DNA of 64,000 nucleotides from Chaunax sp. Z400. Taxonomy: Eukaryota > Chordata > Actinopteri > Lophiiformes > Chaunacidae. The translations under genes were made by a program, and so were the position numbers. The stretch is from assembly GCA_037577475.1 (NCBI GenBank), contig CM075192.1, forward strand, positions 18,208,908-18,272,907, in the 5' to 3' direction. Below the pieces are notes generated by a model, which was not told where the DNA came from, made no database searches, and was given only the letters and a program-made list of their open reading frames with translations. Shown one piece after another: positions 48,101 to 62,202 of this stretch (position 1 is the first letter of the stretch; each line of letters begins with the position of its first letter).

Positions 48101-50810
48101 GTGGATGATAGAAAGGCTTAAGGTTGAAAAAGTTAGAGATGGTCTTCAGTGAAATGCATTTTGTTTTTTGTTTTTTTCTATTTGCACTGGTTAATCGATT
48201 TATTAATCAGAGCTGCAACACTGTCATGTCTGATGGTTTATTGATGATGATTTATTGCTTGGAAAATCTTTGCTTTCTTTACATTAAAGCTGTGCAAGAA
48301 TGAGGCACAGCATATTGATATGCTAGAAATGTATATGCAAGTATCAGATATGTCGCATCTAATTATAAATATACAGAAAAATATAAATCAATGATGAACT
48401 TTGCTGCTAGGTGCTTTCGAAGCAGTTGTGGTTTAAGCATGTATGCTCAGTGTACCTACATAAATAAATCCAGGATCTCTGACCTGATGTCCTGTTCTCT
48501 CTGAAGCCTTCAGGACTCCCAGGGAGGAAAGCTCTCTAACAGTGGAGTTTCCTTCACACTTTCCCTCCTCACATCTCAGAGACAATACTGGAGTGTGCCA
48601 GAGCGCCGGGGTTCCACTGGTTCTGCTGAGGTTTACACTGGAAAAACATTTTGATGATCCATGTCTCTGAGGACAGGAGCCAGGCAGAGGGCAGATGGTT
48701 GTGTGGTTTGGACCAACAGCAGACAGGCAAAGACAGGCAAACAAATAGTGATGGACAGGTGGGCTTCACAGGGTGTGGAGCAGTCAGAGTGGCAGTCAGA
48801 TGGAAAGCAGCAGCAGAGGATTCAAACTGGCATCTTGGCATGAAAGGTTAGACCGAGGCACGGGTCTGCCGGCCAATAATAATGTCTGCCTCATTAGATC
48901 TGGACCACGAGGCTGACCAGTTGTTCCAGAGGGGAGAGAGCTTGTGAAACGCTCCTGGTCAGGACTGGGAAGTTTATAAATGCGGCAGATGGGTTGGATG
49001 GATGGAACACACTGTTAAATAACAAAGTCGAGAGATTTGGTTACTGTTTATGGTAATGAGAAGCTCAGTGTGATTCTCTCCACCACTACAATAAGTGTCT
49101 GCTGCTTTTTCTTAAATTAGATTTTTCTTATAGAATGTAATTCAACCATACTTTCATTAACTTTTAATTTTGAACTGATTTGTACACATTTCAATACACA
49201 TAAAACCTGAACATTTTAACTCTCATTATGGAGGTATACCTTAATGTTCTTCAACATTTTCTTATTTTGGTGGACATTTCTTTTTTTGATTGATAGCGTA
49301 ATGGAATGTATGTGGACAATGTGGCATCAAGATGAATCTGACTCATTAAGAGAGAAAAGAAGGTGAACTACCTTAAATACAGACAGCAAACCTCCCATGC
49401 AGAATTAAGATGGTCAATGTTCCTCTTTTTATGAGCAAAGACTAGCCATTTTGCACAAACATTTAACCATCATAAATCAGGAAATCAAGAAAAGACAGAT
49501 GTAGAAAAGTGTCCACTGACAGAAACCATAATGAACCTGAATATATTGTAGCCAGAACACATGATGCATTCAGGAGTGTTACTAGAACGCTTGTTATTTT
49601 GCATCTGCTCTGTTATCACCATGCTATCTGCACATCTTAAGATTAGAAAATGTTTCCCTGGAAGGCACTGTGGGGAAATAGATATGTGGACAAGGTAAAC
49701 AAGACAAGGTGGATGAACCAAAACATGAAATATGCAACTTGATCAGAGTCTTGAATTGGACTGAGCGTCCAAAATTGTAAAACTGCCTGAGTGCAGAGTT
49801 GTAGAAGTTTTACAAGTCAAAACTATAAAAATTGTTTTTCTATTTCTCTCCCATTTAATTCCTAAACGTGACAAGGTTTCCTCTCTGTCTAACATGTTCT
49901 CTCTCTAAACAAGACAGTACCCGTACGCTACACCGCTCCCCTTCTACGGTTACACTATAGCACCAGCTGGAGCAAACTGTTTGCAGGAGTAAACCATTAC
50001 AAGGCTAAATATGAGAAAGGGAAAATGTGAAACCATGTAATTATGGAGGAATACAGCCTGAGGGACTGGATGGGTTTATTCGCCCGATTTTAAATGTTAA
50101 CAGTCACATGAGCACAGGTCTCTTCTCCAATCACACAACAGCCCTCCACGGCGCCTGAGAATGGGATCAGCTTTTTTTCTTTATTAACAGGCAGACATAT
50201 AATCGCTTCTAGTAACAGTAGCAGCATGAGTTATACCTTAAGAAGAAGGTTAGACCCCCGCTGTGGGATTTTCCCATGTTAAATGGAAGATATTAGATGA
50301 TATCCAGCATGATTTTGTTAACAGATTAAATTTAACATCAGCCTGTAACCTTAACTCTTGCTCCCATGAGTTCACAGCAGTTTCTGATCCCTTCCTGTTG
50401 TGTCTCTTTCAAGCTGCCCCTGTATCCATATCAGAATATCTATAATGGTGAACTGGAGACACACATCCACAGGCTAAGAAGGAAGGCTATTAGCAGCCTG
50501 AGAAGTGTTCACACACTACGAATGAAGTACAAATGCACTGAGGTATTATTTTCATTAAGTATTAAACAGATGTATTGCAATGTGCTGAAGGCAGCACAGT
50601 GTAATTGAACAGCTTTTGATGGATAAAGACATTTCTTTAAGTTTAAAGGGATTTCACTGCTTAGTGAAATGTGCAGTGTTAGATGAGAAGATCAATACCA
50701 CCCTCGCATGCTGCAGCTATACGACCAGCAACCAGTCAGCTTAGCTTCACATAAAGATTAGAAGTGGGGGAAACAGCTAGCCTGGTTCTGTCCAAAGGTT
50801 ACAAATACAA

Positions 50811-50935
50811 GGATTCAAGGATTCAAGGACTTTTTAATGTCTGTGCCACAAAATGTACAAGACATAAAGGGAAATGAAATCACTTCCCTTTGTAAGTGCA
50901 TGGTGCATAAAAAGAAAAGCACTCATAATAACAGT
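50811..50935. repeat. probable LINE 3'-end-like repeat fragment
   Basis: ACAAGGATTCAAGGATTCAA is followed by a TTTTTAATGTCTG and ACAAAATGTAC...GAAATGAAAT text, resembling tails of fish non-LTR elements. The identification is from memory and weak. Confidence 0.35.
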
Positions 50936-52825
50936 AAAATAAGAACATATAAAACATTTAAAGAACCCGAAGGGTATGAAATAAAAAATGAAATGTAAAG
51001 GTAGTACAAAGTAGTATACTTCACATCTTTAGCAGCAATATCAGCAATTCTGCCAACTAGTGCCTCTAAAGCCTCAAATTAACAAAACACATATTTTGTC
51101 TCAAATCTGCGCAAAAATGAAAGTGTAATAAAAACATCAAGGTGTCTTGTGTTATTTTTCAGCCATGAGAAAAAGACTTACTCTGATAAACAAAGAAAAT
51201 AGGCAGATTTCCCAAAATGTTCAACTATTTATTTTTATGTGCAGGTTGCATAGCTGCAGATGTGGTAATTGTGATTTTAACACTATTTATGTTTTTCTGG
51301 GGTGCTGACACCTTGATATAAATATTTCCACATACTGTCATTGTTGATTAATTAAGTTTTAGCCTCATATAATAAAATTTTTGCTCACATTTTCACGAGG
51401 CCATTGTTTTGTTATGAATTATAATCATCTTATTAATGTTATCTATAATGATCATCTTCCATTAGAATGTAGACAAACACAAAGTCTGTGTAAAAATACA
51501 GCACTGAACAAGTTGTTCAGTCTATTATAATTGTCTATTATCTATCTATAGACAGACAGATAGACGGACAGATACATAGATTTTGTGACCTGCATCCCCA
51601 GGTGTGGAGGTGAGGGGTCAGAGCTTTATGGTGGAGCAGGTGGGGGTCGGGACCTGAGCTCTGTGGAATCCGGGTGTCACCGTGGCATTCACAATGGAGC
51701 GGTGAGAATGACAGGTAGCCCCTGGGGGTTGTAAATAACAGATATGCTCTCATACTTATGGGAATGGGGCAAGGGGGGCTAAAAGCCTCGTGTAGCTCAA
51801 AACAGGAAATGAGTATAAGAGGGCAGGACAGGGAAAACAAAAAACAGACAAATGGCAAAATTGCATTCGAGGAGCAAAAGAATGTAAGGGTAAGCTGAAG
51901 GGCAGGAACTCATATCCCACTCCTAAAACCCCGCAATTCAACAGTTTATCTGGACTCTTGACTAATTCTAGTACTGTCTGCTGAAATATCTTTAATAGTC
52001 TTATATCAGTTTGATCAAAAAATCAGAAAAACAGAGAACAAAAGAGTATGGTGAGGAGAGGAAAAGCTAAAGAGTTTTGAAATAAATGGATGTGAAAAAA
52101 ATTAATGGAAGGATAAACGCAGAAGCAAATGTTGAAGTGAAGTTCTTGTAACCAGTTTTATAAGATTTAAATTTTGACATTTGGTTTTAAATGTGAGGCA
52201 CTTAAGAAATGTTTCAGTTCTTGGGAAAGTTCTTGTAAAAATCATCTAGAGGCATCACGAGGAGTTCGTCCTAAACACTTTGCTTGTCTGGCTTGTCACA
52301 ATGTGGAATGAGGGGCAGAGAGGAGGCATGTTGTTTAAACGTGTTTGAGAAGCACAAGCAGAGACAGGGCCAGCAACACTTTGCTTTGGAGCGGGTAAGC
52401 AGGAGACAGCGGCGTGTAATTCAACTGGTTTCTCCTGCAGGCTCCAGAAAATTCCTCTAAGCAAACACACATGCAGGACCAGTTCCAGGGAGAGGCAGGG
52501 GTACTGGAGGAGGGAGGGCAGTCAGCATCAAAACACATGGGCCCATGAGTTCAGAGAGAACAGTTGTACACTGTCTGATGCTTCTTTTGAGACCTGACTT
52601 CATCTGAATTCACTTTCCCGAACCAGGTAATCACAGTAAAGCATCTCTTTAGAATTCCACGTTTTTTTCAGCAAGCGGAAATCTTAAAGAGACTACTACT
52701 CAAGAAACATATTCTAAAAACCACACTAACAGAGGCAATTCAGGTCTACACAGGCACCATTATGTCTGCTTTATTTTCAGCTTAATGGTCGGACCTTTCA
52801 GAGAGCTTCCACCTTTTTAATGTCC

Positions 52826-53179
52826 ACCAAGGAGGTTAATGTTTTCACCCATGTCTGTTGGTTGGTTTGTTTGCTTGTTTGTTAGCAGGATTGCATAAAA
52901 ACTACTGGACAGTAATCCACAAAACTTGGTAGAACATTTTGACATGTGCCAAAGAAGAACCCATAACATTCTGGTGCAAGTTTGGGTAAAGAGACAAATC
53001 CAGGATGTTTTTCCACTTTCTTTAACATTGCTGTTGCCTTTGTCAACGTTTCCCCTAATTAAGGACTACTGAACCAATACCCACAAAACTTTGTAGAGGT
53101 GTGGGACATGGGTCACACAAGCTAAACAGACGTGTAGGATTGTTTGGTCTTGGCGGAGGAATGCGCTCTACAGAGTGCC
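52826..53179 (+). repeat. teleost interspersed repeat, tandem copy 1
   Basis: It runs from CCAAGGAGGTTAATGTTTTC through GCAGGATTGCATAAAAACTA and CAAAACTTGGTAGAAC to CTTGGCGGAGGAATGCGCTC and GAGTGCC. Same family as 9527-10127. The short ORF over its end is a shadow. Confidence 0.75.
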
Positions 53180-53189
53180 ATCTTAGTTA

Positions 53190-53490
53190 CCTCTACAAAG
53201 AGGTTGTGTTTCCTTTCGTGTCTGTTCGTTTTGCTGTTATTTGTAGGATTACGCAAAAACTACTGGACGGATTTTGACAAAACTTGGTGGAAGGATTGGA
53301 CATGGGGCAGGAGAGAACCCACTAGATTTTGGTGCCAATAGTACTGCAGGAATTTTTAGAAATTTCAGTTACATTGCGAAACAGGGCATAGTGAACTGAT
53401 ATGCACTAAACTTGTGGAGGGGTGGTGCATCGGCCAGGCAAGCAAAGCACACATGTGTCGAATTGTACGGCCTTGGCTGAGGTTGTGTTC
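53190..53490 (+). repeat. teleost interspersed repeat, tandem copy 2
   Basis: It starts again 11 bp after copy 1: AAAGAGGTTGTGTTTCCTTT, then AGGATTACGCAAAAACTACT, AAAACTTGGTGGAAGG, ATTGCGAAACAGGGCATA and GGCCTTGGCTGAGG. Same order and strand as copy 1, diverged in sequence. Confidence 0.75.
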
Positions 53491-56400
53491 CATTCTTGTT
53501 CCTTCTTTTTTTGCATGCACAATGACTCTATAGAAACTACTATGGAGCACTTATTGATCTGTCCGAACAATCCAAAATAGAGCTTGAAACTGGATACAAC
53601 TTCTCTTTCTGCACTCTGTCAGTTGATCCAAGAGAAAAAAGGGACTCAGGTGTATACAAAATAAAGAAATGGGGAGGAACAGTCCATCTCCTAGGGAAGG
53701 GAGGGAAGTGGGGAGTCCTTCACCCACCCCCAGGGTAGGTCACAGTCCCTGGCCTCTGACCTCTCTCTGAAAGAAGGGAATTTAGGGGAGGGAGAGAGAA
53801 ACATGTCTGAGCAGAGCAAGTAGCAGAGGAGCAGAGGGAACAAAGACTCAACACAAGAAGCATGCCACATAACACATCTACATTTGGAGTAGGATCATCA
53901 GAAGTTAGAACCATTTTAATTAAAGAAGAATAGGGATATACATTTTCCAATAAAGCCTGAATTTGAAATCAGTACATGTAAGATTGTGGCCCCATGTTAT
54001 CAATGTAATTGTGCATATGTGCAGATAATGTTTTTCTGTTCTGGTTTCTGCAGTCTTTTTTTTTTTTTTTTTTTTTTGCAATCAACCAGCCCATCATCTC
54101 ATGCATACCTGAGTGATGCTGGTGAGTCTAACTCTGTGCTGTCCAGCCTTGGAGCCACTTCAGAGGTTTGTTCATCTCTGTTATTCTTCACTTTTCTTCT
54201 TTAATCTGCACTAAAGGGCCCAGGTGACCCCTGACCCGTCATACATCTGTCTCAGAAGGCATGTGCCTTCCAGATGTGGACATATGTGACCCCCAGACTG
54301 CAAAAATCCAAGCAATTCTGTGAGGCATCAGTAGATGGCAGCACACTAGGTTTACTTATAGAAAGTAAAACAATGTTTGGGGAAAAAAAACTATTCTTCT
54401 GAGTTATTGTTGTAAAATGAATGTTTAAATATGTTGAGAGATGTTTAGGTTTCCATTAACTGTTTAGCTGCAACCCAAAATACTTACCTTTCAAAGAATG
54501 TTGGTCACATTATGTGACCTTTTTTTCTTCATTTCTTTTCAACACCACTGCTTTTCCGTCTTCAGATTTTCAGCTTCTATAAAGATCTCGGAAGTTGTTT
54601 TTATTTGTGTTTGAATGTGTGTCCTCTGGTAATGACCCAGCGAGCAGCCACTCCAGAATTATTGCATTCATATTGTTTCTTTAATGTGCAAAAAGAATCT
54701 GTTTGACATAGAAAATGAGGAAAGTATTAACTGATAATAATTATTTCAGTGGACAGCATGGAAAGGGGTGTTGATTGTCTTGATGGTGAAGGAGATCCAT
54801 CCAGGTAGTGTGGTGAAGAGAGTTGAAATGAAGATTTGAGACAGAGTGCAGATTTCTAAGGCTGTGCAATTGTTTGAGAGTGAAGAGAAAGATGTGAGAG
54901 TGCATAATTTCCAAAAATGCTAGCAAATTGAGGCAAAGACACTTTATCTGTCTCCTTCATCTCATATTTATACAGAGACTAGAGGAAAAAGAAGAGACAT
55001 AATAGCAGAAACAACTATATGAATGACTTGACTGACTTGACTGCTGGATGTGTCTTTACAGACTTAAGACCTGACATCTGTTTTGACAAGACCTGGGGCT
55101 TCTCTCAACTGACTCAAAACTTGGTCTGACTTGCAGCAGAAAACTTAGCTGTGGTTTCCACCAAGCACATCAGCTGAACCCCATTTCACCCCCTAAAACA
55201 CGTGGGGCCCAAGTACTGTAAGGCACCCAAGGTTTTCTGTTTTTTTGTGTTTGTTTTTTGCTTCCCTGCTCCAGCTCCATGTCAGACTGTCAATCAGAGT
55301 TGCGCTCTCTCTCACGGATGAGGAATTTCAACCCATCCTGATCTGTAAATTCAGCATATATGTATGACTTGTTTCCTCCTTCAACATCCTCCCTACTCCA
55401 TCTCTATAATGTCACTGTTCTTTGGGGAAGCAGGTGCGCATTTTCTCAGTCCCAGAAGCTTTCAACGCCACAACACACTCTTTCCCTGTCTGCTTAAGCA
55501 CACTAACCAGCTTAGCCAGTCTGTGAAAGCCAGATTTACTGCCATTCCTGGTAATTACTGGCAGAGTACGCTGTAGCATCTCTAGTTATAAAACCGCGTA
55601 CCGCTCTGTCACGGTCCATCTCCTGACTCCCCAACCTCCATCCCTCCTTCAAACCTTCTCTTTCTCTCTCTCTCTCCTTCTTTCTTCATCTCCTGCTCCC
55701 CTCTCTAACAGTTTAACTCTGGCTCCAGGATTCTCAGTGGAGCCAAACAGCTAAGACAGCCAAAGACAGCCCTCTCTTCATGGAGAGGGGGAAATGCTGA
55801 GAACAAGTCAGAGTGAGAAAGGAGGCCATTGTAGGGGGCTGGCCTGGGGACAAGTCACCCATTCAGATGCGGCCAGCCGTGTACAATGGCTAAACTAACA
55901 TCATTGACATTTGGAGTTGCCCAAGCTTTAGACTGAGAGGAAAGAGGAGGAGTGGGGGGTTGCCATCAGGGGCAGGGAGGCTGGTGAGAGGAGCAATGTT
56001 GGAAAAGGCTCTTCAGAGGCACCAGTCATTGATCAAAAATTCATGTCAGTGGCTGGGATCAGACCCGCGTGCCCTCTGTTAGCTTTCATGTGCTGGAGAA
56101 ACAGGGGGGACACAGAACAACGGCGTGGAGGAGGGGAGGACATCTGAGATAGCCACCTTTTCCAAACCCTGTCCCCATGGACCAGGCAGGGATTGTAACA
56201 CAAGGCCACCCAGGGCAACCCAGGGCCAACAGGGTGATGGAGAACAGGCCGATGCTTGATCAAAGCACTCAGATAGCACTGCTTGTTACACTCTATTGGT
56301 TGCCATTAAATGACAGAGTGCTTTGATTAATGATAAAGTGAGCAGCCAAGTGGCCTTCATGGCAGCTACTAATGAGTCATTCAACTGCTCTTGACTGATA

Positions 56401-57483
56401 TGGATGTGGCCTGGTATCAGTGACACTGGGGCACCTTAATGACTAGATAGCAGCGTCCTGTTTTCAGGAGATAAAGTCCAGTCATATGGTTCTGCTGATT
56501 ATTTGTCTGTGGACACATGGCAGTGCCTTCAAGCCCCTTCATGAAAGCATTTCTCTTCATTTCTGTATTTTTCAATCAAGTAGGGTAATCATGGATTTTG
56601 CTCATTTTATTCAAATGTGCTGCATGACCGTGAATAATTATACACTTAATACTGTTTCTGATTTGCAGAAACGGACATTACTCAGGCCTGCGTCTGACAA
56701 AGACAATCAAGTCCTCTGCGCTCCTGCTACATCTACACAGGTGTTTTCACTTATGTTGCCTGATAAAACCTCTTCTCAGGATTCTTTGAATGCAATTGAT
56801 AATCAAATTCTCATTCACTTTCCTGTGAGTTTTCTTTCACCCTGTTGGCCTCAAGGTTAAATATTGTTTCATCTGCAAAAATAGAACAATTTAAACTTTT
56901 TGGTTTCTTATTATATTATAAAGTTTTTGTGGTTTGTTTTTTCCATTATAGGAATCCCCAGCGTCAGCTAAGCAGAAGTAATTAGAACAACTGAAACATC
57001 CTGATCCTGTGAATAGAGCCTTTACGATTGACATTTTACTGATGAGCACATTTTTGAAACCATCTTTTAACCGCTTAAAACATTGCTGCTTTTATGTTAA
57101 CCATATGTCTCTTTAATGAGCGTGATTCTAATGGGACCTGCAAGTTATAGTTTCTTTTGATTTCATGCACTGTTTTGCAACGTGATCAACATGCTTGAGG
57201 TCTTTCTCTGAGATATTTCTTACATTTACTTCACCAAGGATCACCTGAGAAGCAGGGAACAGGTGAAGGATTGAGTATTCAGTGATCACAGAAAGATCTG
57301 GCAGTACTAAGGAGTGGAAGAATGTTGAATCGTTGGCTGGAGGGTTCAACGTTAGGATCCAAATGTTAATCAGGGCTGACAGAGAACCAAGATTTTGATA
57401 CTGCTCCACCATCTTTTTGGCCTACAGCTATCTGGCCAAAGAACTGGGACAAGGGGTGCTGTGGTCTGAGTCCTGCATCAAGC

Positions 57484-57540
57484 AACATCTCTCTCTCTCT
57501 CTCTGACGCACTCGGTCTCTTTCTCCCTCTCTCTCTCCAG
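57484..57540. repeat. CT-rich simple repeat
   Basis: (CT)n interrupted by GACGCACTCGGT. It gives arginine/glutamate-rich chance ORFs on the other strand. Confidence 0.9.
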
Positions 57541-59421
57541 AGTACACACTCCAGGGTGCTCCAGGGAAAGGCCATATCAACACACGCCTGCCTGATGACG
57601 TCCACAGGCTGAGGGGAAACTTATGAACGCACCCATTTTGTTTAAACAAGCCTGTGTGCGGGGCTGTAGGGGTAAACAAGTTTGGACCACCTAGCCTGTG
57701 CTACCTTGCTGCCAGCTTGGAGAAAGCCTGGCATTGGCCAGTGTTAATGCATCCCTGCCTGGGACACTCCATAATACTGTACCGTCATCCTGAAGCTCCT
57801 GCCTCCTTTTCTGCCTGCACGCTGGAGCCCTAGAGGATAAGGTCCTCCCCCTTTACTCATGCTTGCAATTCAGCCAGGGCAGCTCAGTCACTTGAATGCA
57901 ATAACAGCTGCTAAAAGCAACAAACTGAGAACCTGATATATACTCTGAAGCACTGACCCCTTCTCATGAATCAGCCCCTGGACAGGAGGCACTTGAGCGT
58001 GGGTCATGAACAGAGCTCCCTGCAATGCCCTATAGATCCCCACGCCTAACCACCAGGCTATGTTTGGGTCACCCTTCAGGCATCAAAAGGCCTCCAAATG
58101 TCTCTTCGTCAATGTTTTCGGTTTGATTTAAAGCAGATGATATTCTGTGAGGGTTTTTGGTTCTGAAATTATACTGTTGTTTTATGTTACTGTGTTTGTT
58201 TTTCTAATCTAGTCACTTCAACATTTGTCCAAGCTATATCACAACAAAATTCATAGCACATTTAAATTCCCTGAGATGAAGCTGTTGATGTGTTGCCATA
58301 TCTTTTCCCACCCGTACTACCCTTGAGATGAATTGACATATGCATGCTGTATGTGTACAGACATTGACCAATACTACAACTGGCACGCAGAGGGCCAGCG
58401 GTTGCTTCGCCTTTCCTCCGGGTACATCATTTTCTGACAGCTGTAGGGGCCTGTTAACACCCCAATCACCGATGTGATTATGACTCTCTTAAGATACTGA
58501 ACCACACGCAGCTTGTGTCGGACAAAGACAGGCCTGTCTGCGCCTCCCAGTAGATCCTGACACAACCCCAGCTGGAACACATGTTACATTTATCTGGGCT
58601 GGTGTCCAGCTCACCTTCTGTGTCCTGGGAGGTGAGGGGCACAGGGAGTTATGTTCCACTTGGCGAACAGAGGACGAGGTGTTACAATTGATGCTCATAC
58701 TGTACACAATCAACACTTTTAATGTGCCACGGTGGGCCACCCCCTGAGCAAAGGCCACCCAATGGACTTGACTTCAGGATACAGAGATCCATGTTGTTGG
58801 TGTTTTGAAATTTTTGCAATCTGTGTGTGTCCCAGGATTTCAATGTGTATTTTCAATTTAACATCAGTGAGTACACATGCGTGATGGGAAATGTGTAAAA
58901 CATCCCTGTCCTTAAAACGAGGATGACCTGCCAACACCTCAGGGCATCTGGCATAGACATCTGCAACAGTGATTAACGTTTGATTCAGTAGGAAACAGAG
59001 TACTTTGTAATGAGTGTCTCTTGTGGTTTATTTCAACTGAGACATGACTGAGAGTTTAAATGTGGACCCCTATATAGTTTGTCTTACTAAAATCATGGTT
59101 TTGTTTAGGGGAAAACAGTAGAACATTTTAGAGCTGAGAATGGAAGTGATGTTTGAGTTTTGAGACCTGACAGCATTCTTGCTTTATTACAGCAGCTTCA
59201 ACTCTATGTTGGACATCTTGCAGATACAACTTGATGTCTATTAATTGAGAAGCTAATCTATAGTGTCTGCAGAGGGAGTATTATACGACTAAACAAAGGT
59301 CTCTCTGTCAGCCACAGCATCTCATTTCCAGTGGAAATTTAGAATTCCATTCCTATATAAACAACTGAATTTGTTTTTGTTTTTTTATAAAGTACTGTAT
59401 TTACCTATTTACCTACTAAAC

Positions 59422-59500
59422 ATTTGCCTGATGAAGGTCTAGCAGCAAAACGTCGCAAACTAATAAATGTGATTCTGCAAGTTACTGTAAGGCAGTGTGC
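59422..59500 (+). repeat. interspersed repeat with degenerate hammerhead-like core
   Basis: Contains CTGATGA at 59428-59434, AGGTCTAGCAGC, then AAAACGTCGC. I recall the intact family as CTGATGAAGGYCTAG...GGCCGAAACGTTGC, in which a stem separates CTGATGA from GAAAC as in hammerhead ribozymes. Here the second half of that stem and the G of GAAA are lost, so activity is unlikely. Confidence 0.4.
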
Positions 59501-62202
59501 CGGAATCCCTTTGTAAGTTCACGCTGAAATTATACTACTGAAGATTTTTCACTATTACTAGTAGTACTACTTATTTTTCTGGCACTTCAAATACATTTAT
59601 GATCACATATTGTTATGTTCTGCAAGCTCAGCTCAGACCTTTGACCTTGAGCTTTTTAGAGACATCTCAGCGCATGCTCGTGGCCTTGACTGCAAACAGC
59701 AACCCATCTCTGTTTTCCATCTGCACAGAGAACGGATCAGAGAAACAGGAAGTCGCTTGGACCAATCAGAAGGATCAAACATCTCTGTCTGTCTGAGTGC
59801 CTTGTCACTACGTCTCAGTTCATGCAGATTGTCAGTCCTGAAATGCTCCCATCCAGCCTTGGCTACCCCTAAAAACACGATTCAATTGTCTTTTAATCCA
59901 TGATGAATAATTCATGAATAATACATCAGCATCATGGCGTCTGATCTCTGGACTGGAGCGCGACTCTGCTGGGTCCACAGGGGCTCCAGTGGAGAGAGAC
60001 CAAGCCAGCTTCATTCCATCCTCTGCTGTTGCAAATAAAAATAAAATCCATTCTGAAAGGCTCAGCATGTGCTCAAGTCATTTCAGGCTGCATCATGAAA
60101 AACCCAGGAGAAAATACATCCCTGATTCCAATCCACGTGTTGACAAACAGACGTGTCTTCCTGACTCAAGCACACCGTCTCAATCACAACATTTTGACTG
60201 TTTACGCAAGGTGCGAATCACAGCAGAGCATCAGCATGAGGGATGAGACTGTCAAAATGTTGTATGTGTTTCGGTTTTACATTTGTGCATCATTGCACTG
60301 TGTCATGTGTGAGAAGCATGAGAGATTGATGCAGTATATCTAAAAAAAAAAAAACACACAAGGAAATATACACAACAAAATCAATTATGCACCATAGGGA
60401 CATGCTACAAATGAGCTAGCAATGCAAGAATATTTTCAAATTTTAATATTATCAAAGATATTGGTTCAACATATGGCTGTAGTTTTTTTCATTTTCGTTC
60501 TATTGGGTTGCAGTGCAATGAGCTGTCTTGGACACCATAGGCACGTAGGCATGCATGCATGCACAAAGTCTAAACAGAGTTGACCCATTAAAAACAAAGT
60601 GTGTTTGGATGTGTATGCAACGACAGGGTTGTCTTTCATCTGCAGATGTTGCTGTTTTGTCAAAATTGTTTGGTGGGAATTTTCATGAGCTGCATAAGGC
60701 CACAGCTGGGATACAGGTGGATGGTTACGGGGAGGGTTAACTAAGAGTGGAGCCCCTGGGGGAGAAAGCCTTGTTCTTGGCCAAAAATACCCAGAGAGTT
60801 AAATATACAGACCTGGAGAGTTTTGGCTTTTGGATGAACACAGCACTTATCCAAATGATTATGTTCCTCATCCCATACTGTTTGTCCTGTGTAACTAATG
60901 ACAGTACAGGTCTGTCTACACTCAGGGGCTGATGTTTTCCCTCTATCTGTATTAATATCCAGCATGGATGCTCCCACTGACCAAATTTAATGCATGTTCA
61001 GACAAATGCTGTTTCTTCAGGAAGCACAAGCACCACTCAACTCTGTTTTAAAGTATATGAAGCAACAAAAGAGCAAAGAAATGGCTAAAAGAAAGTGGCA
61101 GTTACCTCAGTTCTTGGCAGGGGCTCTAATTAAAACCAAACTTGTTCCTTCAGTTAACAAACATGACAGGCACTGAGCAGAGGAGCTTTTTTCCACTCCT
61201 GCCAAAATATTAAGTGAGTGCAGGTGCTCCAGGAATGTCTACAAGGGTGGGGGCAAGGCAGAGCTGACCTTTTTCTTTCTTCATTGTGTATGTGAGACTC
61301 TATATAAGTGTTTATTTATGTATTTGTGCATGTGTTTGCACCAAACCCTGACTGTTTTCATGCATGCTTTGGTTGCACGGCAGAGGCGCACACGCAGCAG
61401 TTTGTCTTAACACCCCTCTGCAGCTTCGCTATGGTAGAAAACTGGAGCAAAAGCAAATGATTGCTGTGTTACATGGGTGAGGCTGGGGGCTGTCTAAGCA
61501 GGACCAGATGCAAGGGTCCTTGTGGCTCCTAGGCCTGATTGACGGAGGCTTGGTAGTCCCAGTGGAGCCCCAGACAGGATTCACGGAGGCTTGGCGGCAC
61601 AATTTCCTTTCTGCACCCCTTACAACATAATGAATAAAACAACATGGTTGTGCCAAAGTGCCACATCAGCTACACAATGGCACCAGGATGGATCTTGCTG
61701 TCAAATGTGAGGCGTCTTTGTGTGTCAGGTCCAGGTAATCACTGCCTGAAGACACTTGGTGACAATGAAGCATCGTGGTTTTAGGCTTAGAGCCGTTTGA
61801 AAGAGCAGACAATCATGAGAATTTGACAGAGCTTCAGCTCTATGGACAGTGAAAGACTATGAGATGGTATGAAAAGCATAAGAACGTTGACCTCTAACAG
61901 GAAATAGATTGAAACATAATTTTATTAAAGGAAGGGCTGGAGCCACTTACAGCCTGAAGGTGAAACTGCAATATATACAGACTGTTTTTAGCAATAAGAA
62001 ATCTCTAGGGCTGAATGTCTTGCCTGTTCTCCTGCTACAAACAAAAATGCTCCTCAGAACTAATTGCTGCATGGTGTCCTATTTTCCAACATAATAATTT
62101 AATTTAATAATAATTTAAGTTAATTCCAATGACCGGTGGAATTAATATTAGTGGCAAAGCACTGTTTTGAGAGAATCATTGTCACATACTGAAGATGGAA
62201 TT

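Larger units (their letters stand above)
38345..52825. other. intergenic region, no gene recognised
   Basis: Mixed AT-rich DNA with pyrimidine-rich tracts (46.72-46.80 kb), GT-rich tracts (45.64-45.69 kb), a double hairpin (39.04-39.13 kb) and a LINE-tail-like fragment (50.81 kb). The ORF at 45216-45752 (178 codons) is of a length chance can produce here and shows no domain. A 44374-44590 open segment between splice-like signals is treated under findings. Confidence 0.5.
53491..62200. other. intergenic region, no gene recognised
   Basis: No domain-bearing ORF. It contains a poly-T run (about 54055-54077), a CT tract (57484-57540), a repeat fragment with a hammerhead-like core (59.43 kb), poly-A (60.34 kb) and short GCAT repeats (60.55 kb). 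Confidence 0.5.
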
